Source of the DNA: Coptis chinensis
Lineage: Eukaryota; Streptophyta; Magnoliopsida; Ranunculales; Ranunculaceae
Length of the DNA: 64,000 nt
Assembly: GCA_015680905.1 (NCBI GenBank)
Contig: CM027381.1
Location: 61,260,501 to 61,324,500, forward strand
Reading direction: 5' to 3'
The notes beneath the pieces are model-generated. The model did not search any database and was not told the DNA's origin. It was given only the letters and a program-made list of their open reading frames with translations. The first letter of the stretch is position 1; each line of letters begins with the position of its first letter. Positions 24,173 to 36,150 of this stretch are shown here, one piece after another. The position numbers and the translations under genes were made by a program.

Positions 24173-25645
24173 TTAATTTTCCCCTCCTTCTCCCTCCTCT
24201 GGATCCGACCAATTTGGATCATAAATTGGTACCGGATCTGCTGTTTCTTCAATACCAGTCCAATTAAAAACATGCTCAACTAAGTCCTTTTGAAGATTAG
24301 TATGTGTTACTTCATTTCTGATTTTATTTCTTGCTTCAATCATCTGATAGACAAAATGAAAACCATCATCTTCCTAAAAGAGCGCAGGTATTGTTTCTTT
24401 CCTCTGACCTTTCCAATTCCAAACTCCACTTTCACGTTCATTCTCAACAATCATATTATGCACTATAATGCATGCCTTCATTATGTCTCCAAGAACAACA
24501 ACACTATGATAACGCGCAAAAGCCTTAACAATATGCCATCGTGCCTGCAAAACTCCAAACGTCTTTCCAACATCCTTTCTTGCAGTTTCTTGACATTGAG
24601 TAAAGATCTTTTCATGCTTATTTCTTGGATAATGAATGGCTTGAACAAATGTGCCCCATTTTGGGTAAATACCATCAGCAAGATAATATCCCATATCGTA
24701 TTCATTACCATTCACATTAAATGCAACCGCAGGAGCCTCACCTTGCTCTAATGATTCAAAAACATAAGAACAATGAAGCACATTAATGTCATTATGCGAA
24801 CCTGGTAAGCCAAAGTAGCAATGCCAGATCCAACAGTGTTTGTCTGCAATGACTTCAAGTACCAAAGTTAGTTCATTCTTGTACCCTACATGTGTTCCAG
24901 CCCATCCAGTTGGACAATTCTTCCACACCCAGTGCATACAGTCGATTGATCCAAGCATTCCTGGAAAACCCCTTACCACATTTTCAGCTAATATCCTAGC
25001 AGTGTCTGCCTCAATTGGTCGTCTCAAGTACTCTTCTTCAAACGCCATGATTATTGCCTTGCACCAACGCTTCATAGATATATTTAATGTGGAATCTCCA
25101 ATTTGTAAATACTCATCTGTTAAATCAGAAGAACAACCAGTTGCTAATTGTGCAACTACAGCTAGTCCCTTCTGTAACCCAGAAGTTGCTTGCCGACCCA
25201 ATCCATCCACCTTGTCTTTGAAGTAATCGTCGAATGCTGTAACAGTTTTCAACATATACATAAAAAGCTCTCTTGTCATCCTGTACCTTCACCTAAACTT
25301 ATGAGGAGGCACCTATAAGGTGTTGTGAAGTAATCCTTCATTATCTTTTGTTTACTAAAATCACCACCATCTCTAAACGTGTAATCTCTGCCCTTCACAG
25401 ATCCACCACGTTTATCTGTATCCACATCTTCAATTTCAATGGTTGCTTGAGTTCATTAATGCCCCAGTAGTGGATAATAACTGCAACCTCCTCCTCCTCC
25501 TTCGCCTCATCATATCATTATGCTCATCTCTTACTCTTTCCATGTAGTCATCTTCAGCGGAAGTACCAGAAGATCGACCCAGAACTATTACTACTAGACC
25601 CTCCCCATAACTTTTGGTTAAATACAATTCTTTCTTCTCTAGACA
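24173..25645 (-). pseudogene. PIF/Harbinger transposase (DDE_Tnp_4 / plant_tran type)
   Basis: Catalyses excision and insertion of the element. A possible start is MSREERIVFNQKL (25645). The best open part (24374-25279) begins MTRELFMYMLKTV, preceded by PHKF-R-RYR across a TGA. The DDE domain shows MLGSIDCMHW (first Asp), FGLPGSHNDINVL (second Asp), YYLADGIYPKW, and DVGKTFGVLQARW. In the last motif the family has VERAFG, so the catalytic Glu is Gly here (GGA for an expected GAA). After a TAG at about 24371 the frame continues through HTNLQKDLVEH to a TAA at 24173-24175. With a frame change near 25560, this copy has at least three breaks plus a lost catalytic residue. It is convergent with ORF1; motif cluster 2 lies 300 bases upstream. 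Confidence 0.88.
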
Positions 25646-25940
25646 TTTTTTCTATTTTTAGCTTGGTTGTGGGGAAGAAGATGGTTGTTTGTTTGTTTGA
25701 TCTAAAAGAAAGAAGAGTAAAACGAAATATGAAAGGTAAGGTCACATGTGATAGTTAGATTTTGGTCCACTCTCCAATTAACAACACATTTTATCAGATT
25801 TTTGTTCACTCTCCAAGTGACAACACATTTTATCCAAATGTCTATCTAAATATACCCTCAATAATTCTAATTTATGGGCCACCATCAATAATTCCAATGT
25901 ATGGAATAGTAAAAGGCGCAGAGGCATGGATTTTTAGTTA

Positions 25941-26005
25941 CCAGACGGGATGTTACATTATGTCTCGATCTAAAAAGCCCAGATGGGCTGTTACATTCCA
26001 TCTCG
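25941..26005. promoter_or_regulatory. Motif cluster 2 upstream of transposase (2 copies)
   Basis: Two direct copies of the same quasi-palindrome: CAGACGGGATGTTACATT at 25942 and AGATGGGCTGTTACATTCC at 25981, each ending TCTCG. They lie 300-360 bases before the transposase start and just beyond the 3' end of the PMD gene. Confidence 0.8.
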
Positions 26006-26026
26006 GTCTACACCATACACTATTCC

Positions 26027-26450
26027 TGTCAGAACCAAACCTGGAAAAATGAGTGAAATTCCTAAAAATTCCTGTCAGAACTAAGACATTGGGAATGAGT
26101 GAAAATGCAACTTATAATTCCTGAAATAATTTCTGTCAGAACCAAGCCTGAAAAATGAGTGAAATGCAACTTATAATTCCTGAAAAAATTATACAATATA
26201 CTTTGGAAACATACTAACTTATAATTCCTGAATTTTTTTGCCATAACCTCATTTATTTTATTGACATATTCATATCCAAAACCTGCTAATATACTTTGGA
26301 AATAATAAATAAGACAAACAATAATCCTGAAAACACCCAAGTCTAACACAGAAACTCGATAAAAAAACTAACTTATAATTCCTGAAATTTTTTTGCCATA
26401 ACCTCCTTTGTTTAATGACATTCATATCCAAAACTCATCAAAGAAAAACT
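26027..26450. repeat. Short imperfect tandem repeats at the 3' side of the PMD gene
   Basis: Repeated phrases CTGTCAGAAC, AATGAGTGAAA, AACTTATAATTCCTGAA, ATATACTTTGGAAA and TTTTTTTGCCATAACCTC recur two to four times in overlapping order. No coding potential. Confidence 0.7.
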
Positions 26451-26540
26451 TGCTAATAAAAATAAGTCGTTACAAACAACAATCCCAAACGCCATATTAC
26501 AAGTACTGGCGCACAGTTATTACAAACTAGAAAAAAATAT

Positions 26541-28971
26541 CTACTGAGACCTCCTCCCCCTACGAGAAGGCTCGGTCGAAGAACTCTCCCCCCTACGTCG
26601 TTGTCACCGCTCTGGTTGAGGTTGAGCTTGAGGTGTAGCACTTGCAGCATTCTCCAACTCTTGCACACGTCTCTGAAACTGCAAAGTTCGATTTTGCTCT
26701 TGTTGTAAGATTTCAAAGCTTTGATGAGATGACTCCATGAACAACGCACGCATGGTATAACTGAGAGAGTTGTAGTTAAGGAGCTCCAACCTTACTTCAT
26801 TCTGTTTAACAAAACAAATACATGTTACATATTATAGTGAATAATAATAACAAATCGTGAATAAATTTAAATCATACTAACCACAGCTAACTACTCAAAA
26901 TGTTCTGACAAATCTGTGACCAATACAGCATTTGTTGGTGGAATAGGTATGCTCATCTCTTGCCCCTGACCCCTGAGAAGTAATCATGCTCCAGTGCCAA
27001 ATGTTAGACTCATCAAATATCTGTGGAGTTCTTTGTGGCATCTCAATATCATGAAACACCCTGGGCTGTGACTGTGGAAACTCCACTCCTTCGGGAAATG
27101 AATGTCATGCCTCAATGCTTCAGAAGTGACCCCTTCAAAATTGGTGCCCCGGTATAAGGCACCTAGCAAGAGACCTCGACCAACCCTCTTCCAATACAAG
27201 TCATAGTCTCCCATTAAAATGAAAGCTGATGCGTCTGGCCAATCATTTGGGTTTGCTCTATAGTGTGAAAGAGTTGCAGGAAGAATATCAGAGGCTATCA
27301 TATCTATGGGTGGCGGGTAAGGTATAACAATCTCTCCAAATACTTGACGCCAACATCTGTCCCCAAGGTACCATGTAGTTACTGACCCTACAAGTATCAT
27401 TCGCCGCTGAGAAAGAAACCTTGCTCTATGACACATATAGGATAGTCTACAGTACTCAGTGTTCTCTAGAACATCTGGAATATCCGTATAAAGGGTCTGA
27501 AATATGAAGGACCCGGCCCAGGGTTGCCACTCAATTCGAGTAGCTCCTAAAAGCTCAATCTGTTGACGTGTGTTATGAATATTATGCGATAGATCCCCAT
27601 ACCCCCTCTGCCTACAATGAAGCCCCCATGCTTGAATACATGGAATCAGGTCATGAGTCTTATATATTCTCTTCCAACTTCTTCAACACAGGATGCATCA
27701 CATGAAAATGTTCGTACCACCAATAATAAATCAATAGATAAAATACAATATCAATATATATAAACATGTCAACATTAATAATTAGATAAATAAATAAAAT
27801 GAAACAATAACTTAATAAATAAGACTTACCAATATAATCCAAACAATAACTTAATAAATAACTTAAATTGCCTTTAGTGTCTTTCGTCTGAACTGCGAGG
27901 TCTAGCCAGCGGTAAAGGTATGCCAAGATGGATTAACCCCAGTCATAATTCCACATCCTCTCTACGTCTGAGACAGCGGCCATCCACCCGATATGTAAAA
28001 AACTATCAACGTATCCGAATAATACCGCACCAACAAAGTAGAAGAGGAAGGCACGTACATATTCTTGGATCGACTCCTCACTAATATGATAGTCTTTCAG
28101 CTTCTCCTTTAGCATATTCAAGTATCTCGAGGTAAACCAACTCATATTTATAGCTCCTCCCTTAAATTGCTCAGCCGATAATCTCAAAAACCCATCTTCC
28201 TCATCATCTTCTACCAAGTCAAAACCCTCAAAGAAACTCATTGTCGTAGTAAAAACCTCCAAATTTTCATCAAATAGAATGACATCTCCATAACCAATTG
28301 GGATACCCATGAGCATTGTGAAATCAAGAAGGGTAATCCCAAGCTTACCCCATAGGAAATGGAATGTGTGGGTTGATTTCCACCACCACTCAACTATCCC
28401 AAACAACAATGCTTAATCATTTTGTCCCAAATTAGAATTCAAAAAGTTCCCAAATGGTGTGACAGCTATAATGTTGGTCACCGTGACAAAATTAGGATCC
28501 GTTTTTTATTTCAAACAACGCCACCATGACACAGTATTTGAAAGTGTACAACACACTTTCCATAGGTGTACTTCCTACATTCATATTACACGCAATACAA
28601 CAAACTATTCAATACAATATAATTTCAACTCAATTTTTTTTAGCACAATGCAACAAATTCAAACTAATTACACAACAACAAACTTGATGTAAACTAACAT
28701 AAAAAAAAAATCTAAAACTTACTTGAGACTCCGCCACTCGATTTGCTACGTGTCGGACCGATGTTGATGCTAATGGTGGGTGTTCCTCGATTTCACAACA
28801 CGGTGGAAAATTAAACACAAGTTTAATTTCATCCTCCTCGCTCACATTTTGCGTTCGCGACGACGATCCTTTTTGCCCATTTTTTTTGGATGTTTTAAAA
28901 CTTCCAAACCATCTACTACGCTCTTCATGTGGTGAGGTTGGTGGGGAATCATTGGGGGGTGGAGAAGTCAT
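26541..28971 (-). pseudogene. Plant mobile domain (PMD, MAIN/MAIL-like) gene inside the Harbinger
   Basis: Exon 1 runs 28971 to 28723 (MTSPPPNDSPPTSPHEERSR, 83 codons) to a GT donor. Exon 2 carries the PMD signature: TPFGNFLNSNLG, THTFHFLWGKLGITLLDFTM, LMGIPIGYGDV, then YHISEESIQEYVRAFLFYFV and FLHIGWMAAVSDVERMWNYD. A later exon (about 26984-27700) has RARFLSQRRMILVG and YRANPNDWPDASAFILMGDY. The last exon is a Gln-rich helix ending ...RRRRGESSSTEPS...RRSQ with a stop at 26541. PMD proteins act in silencing and development, and PMD coding is also known from mobile elements; these copies are often annotated as PP7 long form homologues. Breaks seen include TAA after NSNLGQND, TAA after YDWG, and a TGA for an expected CGA near 26609. 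Exact introns between 27430 and 27930 are uncertain. Confidence 0.8.
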
Positions 28972-29083
28972 TAGGAATTGAAGAAATTGAAAAAAAGTTG
29001 GTAATGGTGGCAAGAAAATCGCAATGGAGGCTGGGAAGAAAGTGAAAATGGAGTCTGTTCGCGTCTGTGTTATTAGACTCACT

Positions 29084-29177
29084 AGACGGGATGTTACATT
29101 CCGTCTCGTTAGACCAGATGGGATGTTACATTCCATCTCAATAAAAGCCTCCAGACGGAATCCAACATCCCGTCTGA
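29084..29177. promoter_or_regulatory. Motif cluster 3 upstream of the PMD gene (3 copies)
   Basis: Three copies of the quasi-palindrome at 29084-29108 and 29116-29140 (forward) and 29153-29177 (reverse). They lie about 110-210 bases before the PMD start at 28971 and also near the right TIR, mirroring cluster 1 in number and in having mixed orientations. Confidence 0.8.
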
Positions 29178-29287
29178 GATTTTTTTTTCACCTTTGCATT
29201 ACACAACTTCACCTTGCTTTTCACCGTTTTAGTGAAATGAGGGGGAATAAGTGCCTACGTGGAGGTGATAATGGGGGGATTATTTTG

Positions 29288-29306
29288 ACTTGCATTGCAA
29301 ATGCTC
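29288..29306 (-). repeat. Right TIR of Harbinger element
   Basis: ACTTGCATTGCAAATGCTC, followed by TAA; inverted complement of the left TIR. Confidence 0.95.
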
Positions 29307-29309
29307 TAA

Positions 29310-32300
29310 TGACTTTAATTAGTAAACAAAAGTGATGTCCTGGCCCAGCCCATTAGATTACAATTGTATCGCTTATTAGATTAGAAGGTAATGTATACCT
29401 AAGAACTTGAAAAAGGAACTTATTTTCCCCAATCGCTAAAATAATTTCATTTTCCTGGCGAGATTATTAGAAGTTTCTTGTTAATTAGCTAGGGCAGCAA
29501 TAGTTATGAAAAATAGATCTCATCAAGCTAATACAGGTACTTATCAAAATTTTACATCTCTCATACAAAACTAATTTTCTCTCTTTTTCGGTGGATTTTA
29601 CCAGGTATGTCTCTCTCATTAATAATGCACGATTATTCTTGCTTCACATTTAATTTTGTCAATATTATTCACTTATTACTTCTATTAAAAGTTCTAATAA
29701 TTTTAAATTTATGCTGTAATTAGTTTTAGTTAATATATTAGTGTTTATTGAGTATTTGTTTGAGATGTATATTTATTAGTTTCAGTTTATATATTAATTA
29801 TTTGTTTGAGATGTATGGTAAATGTGGTTTTGTATAGAAGTCTCAGCATGTTTTCAACTTGAGGATTATTAGAAGCTAGTGAGGAGTGGTGTTTGTTGTA
29901 GTTATTTCAGTGTGTGTTTATAATGGCAATGTGAGTCTGGGGTTGACTATTTTAAAGACGAGCATTATCGTTGTTTAGTTGATATGCTTTTAAAGGCAGA
30001 TGAGTTATAGGAAGCTAGTGAAAGAAATGTTATATATATAGAGGCAGTGTTTCCTTATGGGGTGCTTTGCTTAGTGCTTCTACAAATTGTGGCATAATTT
30101 GGCTGCTCAAAGGGGACTGGAGGTGGATTCAAAGAATGTTGGCATATAAGTTTTGCTTTCAAATTCTTATGCTAGAGTTAGTATGTGGGACAAGATTTAA
30201 AAGTTGAGGGAATTGATTTAAGAAAGAGGTCTGACAAAGGGTGTGGGACAAGATTTGCTAAGATACAGATGATGGTGAATCTTTTCATCAGAAAAAAAGC
30301 GCTTGCACTTACACTGCACTGAGTCCTGAGTCGTCTTGCTTTTCAAGTGTACAATGAGACTTGTTGAAGGCTCCTGTAGGATAATTTCAATTACTTTTAT
30401 TGTTATGGGGCTGCTGCACCGTTACTAGTTGTAGTAGCTAGTGGTGGTGTTGATATTGGTGTTGGAGTTCATTCGTTGTTTTAGAGTTAGGGAGGATGTT
30501 GCAATTGTGTACGTATCCACCATCCATACTTTAGAAATATTTGTTTATTTCTCCTAAGTGTTTCATTTATAACATGCTCATCTGTATAGCTTACATGTAA
30601 TTCTCTAAAAAAAAGGGTTCCTATTAGTATGCGCTTGAAGTAATTTTCTTTTCTATTTGTAACATTGTTCATATTAGAAGTTCGTACTAGGCATAGTTAA
30701 GCAATCTTTAATGACTAGAAACAAGTGAAGTCTAATTGTTTAGGATCATTTGTTGAAAAGGGTCTATATTTTCCAGATTGACTTTGAATAATGTATACAT
30801 CATGGTTATGGCCATCTATTAACCTCTGTGTTAGTTATTGTTTGTTCATTAGGGTGCATAGGAGATTGCCCTCTTATTATCTAATAAAATGTATTTGGAA
30901 GTCCCATAAATATTATGCTTGTATGAATGGCCTAGTGTTGTTCTCGCTTCAAGTTGAGCACAAAATTCAATTTATCATACTCGTGTCTTATCAGTTTATT
31001 GTATGGTAATTGGTAAGGAAATTGAGGGGGTTTGACCAATGTCTTATCGGTTTATTGTATGGTAAAGAAATTGGGGGGGTTTGATCACTTAGGATTTGAT
31101 TAATGTTCTTTCCTTTAACCAATATATATGAGAATGTTGTTGTTTGATGTAATCTTATGTTTCTTTTCTACTTTTAGCCAAGTGCAAGGTTCTTGGGTTC
31201 ATAGGCACTTTCAAGTCAAGGACGCAAGTGGTTGGTAAGTCTTAAATACTTCCCTTCTTGCTTGTACCCAAGTTGCATTGTTTTAATAAATTTTAGATGA
31301 AAAGTAGATAAGTTCCAATGAACAGGCCATGTTAATATATCTAGCCTCTTACTCTCTTTCATTATAGTGGTGGTGCTTGAAAAATTATGAATGGTGTTTC
31401 TTATATATAAATTTTCGAATTGGGAATAGAGTTTTAGAATGTACACTAACTTGTATGGAAATCGCTAGTTTGACAGCACATAACCTATATCTTCAATCTG
31501 TTTCGATGTCAATTGAATAACAAATTCATGGTTGGTTCCAAAGTGCATAAACTATAGTTTCTTGCCAATTGTGAAAGTCAACCAATTAGTATTGGTTGTA
31601 GTATAATATCTTTTGCTTCTTCTGTCTTCATTATAAGTCATAAGTAGGGTGTCCAGTACATAACATAATAGGTAATTGGTTTCTTGAATTGGACTTTTAG
31701 TTGTTTCGGTTTATATTCAAAGTGGCATCTCAGATAGGATGGTTCTTGCGTTGTTGGAGTTAGAAGTTGGTAAATTTTCTGTTGGACACTAAGTACACAT
31801 ACTTGACATGGTAAAGAACTACAGATCTTGGACTTTTTTTTCATTTATGTTACATGTACCCTTTTGTTCCTTATAGTTATGTAGCTTTTATCTATGTGGT
31901 GGGGTTGCTTACTCGAATACTATTTTATGTATAGTATCAAAGGGCAATCAGCAAAGCTTTAATAAACAAGGTCCCAGATGAGAAAGCATCCACCGTAACC
32001 ACTGTAAGCTTATTTTATAGTTGTATACTTTCCATTGCTTGTGAAGCTTTTTTGTCTAGTTGGTTTTTGAGAGTTGCAATGGTTAGACTTTAATGGACAT
32101 GGTTAGTAGTTAAACATTGTCATAAATATATGGTTCAATAGCATGGTTAGTACTTTTGTAGTTAGTAACTTGAATTTTTAAGTTGCAAAGAAAAAAAAAT
32201 ATTCTGCTTATTTGTACATAGTTTCTTAGGCTACTCTTGCATTTTCTCCAGTAGCTAGTCAATGTTTGATTATGATAAAATGGATCAATAAGCTCAAAAT

Positions 32301-32399
32301 GGCAAGAGCACTCAAATATTTGAGAGGTTGATGGTTCGAATCCATCTGAATCCAATTATATTATTGTTTTTTCAATTTAAATATTTACTTCTGTGAATC
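29310..32399. other. Non-coding interior of CACTA 2
   Basis: AT-rich sequence with only short unsupported ORFs. Two near-identical phrases (TGTCTTATC...GTTTATTGTATGGTAA at about 30985 and 31041) form a small local duplication. No transposase motif seen. Confidence 0.5.
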
Positions 32400-32738
32400 A
32401 AGAACCCCTTTTTAAGTGATGTCAATGGGCTTTTCTAACGTCATTTTTCAAAAGTGATGTCAAATTGCTAAATATTACACCACGATAAAAGTGATTTCTA
32501 TTCTTCCAACATCACTTTTGAACATCATATCAAGAAGGGATGTCATATCTTTAACCTTAAAATATCTTTTCAAAAGTGATCTAAAATGTTACGACATCAT
32601 TTCTAGACATCAATTAAAAAGTGAAGTTAAAAACACAAACTTTTAGCATCACCACTATTAACCTCACTTTCAAAAGTAATGTGATATAGTTTTAACATCA
32701 CTTTTTTAGTAATGTAATATAGCTTTTCTGTTGTAGTG
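32400..32738. repeat. CACTA 2 right subterminal repeats and terminus
   Basis: About ten copies of AAAAGTGATGT / ACATCACTTTT variants in both orientations, ending CTTTTCTGTTGTAGTG at 32738. Different subterminal motif from CACTA 1 but the same terminal 11 bases. Confidence 0.85.
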
Positions 32739-32741
32739 TAT

Positions 32742-33730
32742 CATGTTCCTTTTTGACTCTATACACCCATTTGCACTGTAGAGTCATGTCCTTGGGTTCT
32801 TTGGCCAACTCCCAAGTGACACTAGAGACGAGGGATTTCGTCTCGTCATGCATAACAAGCTCCCACTAGCTAGCATCACTAACCTCCAATGCCGCATCAT
32901 AGCAATGGGGTTCACCATCATCAGTAAATAAATAGGTGGAGGAGGATACTTCATACTCGGTACAGGTTGCCTGGATAACCTCCTTAGTGCACGAGGTAAA
33001 GATGGACTTGGTGGCGTAGTCTCCTCATTTGAGTCACTACTATCATCATCTGACTGTGCAACTTTCACAACACCACGACTCATATTAGAGTCTTCCAACT
33101 CAACATACTCAGTGTCACTCTCTATAACCGGTTCCACGGGTTGTGCTTCATTTCTTTCTTTGTACAAAACCATCTCACTGAACACGACATCTCTGCTTCG
33201 AATAACTTTCCAATTTGGATCATCTCAAAAACGATAATAACCAAGACCACCATCGCCATATACAATGAAGGTACACTTGACATCAAGCTTACTCCTAGCT
33301 TGGTCACTAGTGTGCACATGGGACACACCCAAACACTCTCAAATGGGAAATGTTCACATCCTTTCTACTCCACACTTCCTCTGGAATCCTAAAATCCAAA
33401 GGTATTGACAGTCCTCGATTGATCAGGTAAGCTGCTGTGCTAACACTCTCTGCCCAAAATTGCTCAGGCAAGCATGCTAGTGTACGCATACACCTAGCCC
33501 TATCTATCAGTGTTCTAATCATCCGCTTTGCGACTCCATTCTCCCGAGGTGTCCCTCGCAAAGTCTTTTCCATCTTGATGCCGCTATAAGCACAGTACTT
33601 CTCAAAACCTGAATCAACATACTCTCTGTCATTATCGGATCTCAGCTTATTCACTTTGAAGCTTGTCTCATTCTCAACCATGGTCTTCCACATCTTGAAC
33701 ATTTCCAATACCTCGGACTTGTGTCTCAAG
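32742..33730 (-). pseudogene. Copia D integrase and start of reverse transcriptase
   Basis: Integrase core text at 33307-33729 (KVNKLRSDNDREYVDSGFE, GIKMEKTLRGTPRENGVAKR, MRTLACLPEQFWAESVSTAA, HLRVFGC) followed by the acidic linker (EEVIES/SDTEYVELEDS type) and the first RT block near 32750-32830 (WELAKEPKDM, CKWVYRVKK). Order integrase before RT is diagnostic of copia. Cut at 32741 by CACTA 2. Confidence 0.88.
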
Positions 33731-33939
33731 AAATAAACCTATACTTTCTTCGTATGGTCATCAATGAAAGTCACTAAGTATGATATCCCACCAAGGGAAG
33801 AGACATTAGATGCCCCCAGACATCCGTATGAATCAAATCAAGCTTCCTAGCTTTCAGAGTTTCGACCCATCTCCTGAAAACTCACCCTTCTCTGCTTTTC
33901 AACCATGCAATTCTCGCAGAAGTCAAAGTCCGTTGACTC

Positions 33940-34612
33940 TAATGGGAGTTTACCAGTGGAGTGAAGGACTTGGATTCTTTCTCACTCATGTGACCAAGTT
34001 TGTAGTGCCAAACATTTGGATTCTCTTTGCCATTTGACATGGCATTCGACCTACACCCGTGTGCGGTCATATAGAGAGTACCATCCTTGTCGCCTTTAGT
34101 GACTGTTAGAGAACCTTTAGAGACTTTCCAAGTATCCCTCGTGAAGATTGTAACTAATCCTTCACTAGCCAATTGCCCCACCGAAATCAAATTCTTCTTC
34201 AAATTTCAAATCGTGTCGAACATCCCTCAATAACCATGTCCTATCTTTCAACTTGACACGGACATCACCTTTGCCAACAATAGCACAAAATTGGTCATCA
34301 CCAAGAAAGACCTTTCCAAAGTCACTTTTGTTGTAGTTCTCAAAGAACTCTTGATTTGAGGTCACGTGGAATGATGCGCCAGAATCTAAAACCCAAGAAT
34401 CCTTGTTGTTCTCCATCGAACATATGAAAGCATCATCTTCCACTTTCAACTACATTAGCTTCTTAATTGTTCTTGTAGTTGTCATTCCTTGGTGCTTGGA
34501 ATTGGTTACTATAGTGGTCAAGCAAACCACAATTATAATATACAATGATACTATCATCTCTAGGTTCATCTCTAGGGGCATGAGATTTCGATCTCCCCTA
34601 TCTAGTTCTCGG
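33940..34612 (-). pseudogene. Copia D gag zinc region, protease and pre-integrase
   Basis: From the right: a gag knuckle-like segment (YNCGLLDHYSNQF in the reading near 34500-34560), retropepsin DSWVLDSGASFHVTS (about 34390), and a pre-integrase stretch (LISVGQLASEGL, WHYKLGHMSEK near 33960-34190). Interrupted on its right edge by element B at 34617. Confidence 0.8.
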
Positions 34613-34617
34613 TCTAC

Positions 34618-36150
34618 TGATAAACGTAAAAATGATAGTTTACCTACGAAATGAACGATAAAACTCAAAACGTAAGTAAAACTAAACGAAATTACGTGCC
34701 TAGTTTTATCAAAGAATAGTTTTACCAATGACTAAAGCTCGCGAGAACTCTAAACGCTAGTAAAACTAGAACTGAACTATTTTCTTGTATCTAATTTATC
34801 AAAGTTTTCTACTCTCAATCAAATTAAGATACAGTGGAGTAGGAAGTTCGTTCCACTCCTAGTTCTTTAGCATGCGATGGTTTCGTGTCAACTAATCAAT
34901 CATAAGTCTAGTGAGAGATTTACGAGGGGAATTCTATACTACAAGGTGAATTCAATTAGCAAGTTATGAATAACAAAATGATAGAATGCTAAGGGTTTGA
35001 ATCTAGATAAAGAATTAAAGGGAATTGAATCCACCTTAACTCGACTTAATCCTACTAACAAAGACTCGTCGTGATCCAAATTGAATGCTTCGCATATCAA
35101 AATAGTAATTCTAATCCCTAATTATACATGGCATTTCTACCAATTCATAACTAGCATGTGAGCGATTAAACCCATTCTCATGGTGAATTAATCGTTTCTA
35201 GAGTGGAATAACTATCACGACGATTTCTAAGTTTAACAAAGATCAAGGTTCATCAAGGTTTCTTCAACCCCTCTAATGGAGGTTTAGCCTTGATTCATAC
35301 AACTATCATTTCCCATTGAATTAAAACTAGACATCATATAAAAATTCTATCTTTATGCAATTTGTCTAAACAATAATTGAAATCTTAGGTAATAACTGGG
35401 AAATGAATAACAAGTAATAAAGGAATTTAGATCTAAACAATTGTAAATGACAAAATCGAAATGAACAAGAATCTACTATTTTATTTATCTAATCGATGAA
35501 GAACAATGATTTAAGAGTTTAATCTAAAACAAGAATTGAATTGAAACTAAACTTAATTAAAAACAATTAAAACTAGATCTAGAATTATCTATAGTTTAGG
35601 TCTAATTAGCTACCATTAACAAAGAGCTAAGCTTTTGTTTTTATATGCTTCAGATCCAAAAATCGTGCATGGGCTTGGAGCCATGTTTTGGGCCAGAAAA
35701 TCGGGCCCAAAACATGGCTCAACAGACTTTTCGTCCAGTTTCGCTGCTCTGATTGGGTCAAGACTTAGACCATTAGAAAGCTCTTCCCGAGTCGGTCATT
35801 TTGACATAAGGTAGACTCAATTCTGAGGTCTGAGTCCAAAGATACGGCCTTCGGAAGTTCTACTGACTTTGTGTGCTGTTTCTGCCCGCATTGACTTTGA
35901 CTTCTTAGCTTTTACCGGGCATTAGAAAGGCTTTGTCTCCTTGAATCTTGGCCTTTATCACAGAACTTCTTAGCAACCAATCCTTGCTCCTTTATCTCCC
36001 CAAAGTAGCACATTTCTGCACATAATTGACTTTACTGCCTGAAATACATAAAAAACACGTAATCAATGTTAACTCTTATTTATTACTCACATAATTGGTC
36101 TAAAAGTATGATTATTAAGGGGTTAAAACTACAATTTTGGGCTCTTATCA
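34618..36150 (-). repeat. 3' LTR of element B
   Basis: TGATAAACGTAAAAATG ... GGGCTCTTATCA, 1533 bases. Matches 49069-50468, which is 1400 bases long. Confidence 0.95.

Larger units (their letters stand above)
22129..29306. mobile_element. PIF/Harbinger transposon with three genes
   Basis: Terminal inverted repeats GAGCATTTGCAATGCAGGT (left) and ACTTGCATTGCAAATGCTC (right) are flanked by TAA on both sides (22126-22128 and 29307-29309), the 3-bp TWA target typical of PIF/Harbinger. Length 7178 bases, larger than usual because of a third gene. Inside are a plus-strand Myb/SANT-like ORF1, a minus-strand DDE transposase converging on it, and a minus-strand plant mobile domain gene. Flanks on both sides belong to CACTA 2. 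All three genes carry stop codons, and the transposase lacks its catalytic Glu, so this copy is dead. Confidence 0.93.
21916..32738. mobile_element. CACTA transposon 2 (right end intact, left end not seen)
   Basis: Subterminal repeats of the form AAGTGATGT / ATCACTT occur on the left (21916-22075), just right of the Harbinger element (29325-29340) and densely at 32400-32720. The right terminus CTTTTCTGTTGTAGTG ends at 32738 and is followed by TAT. It interrupts the RT coding of copia D. No transposase coding is visible, so it is probably a non-autonomous copy. The left terminus may lie left of element A and outside the window, with the copia LTR fragment and A nested within it. Confidence 0.7.

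Noticed and set aside
26895-27436. Short minus-strand ORFs considered as separate genes
   Set aside because: They fall in order within the PMD gene and carry its conserved text.
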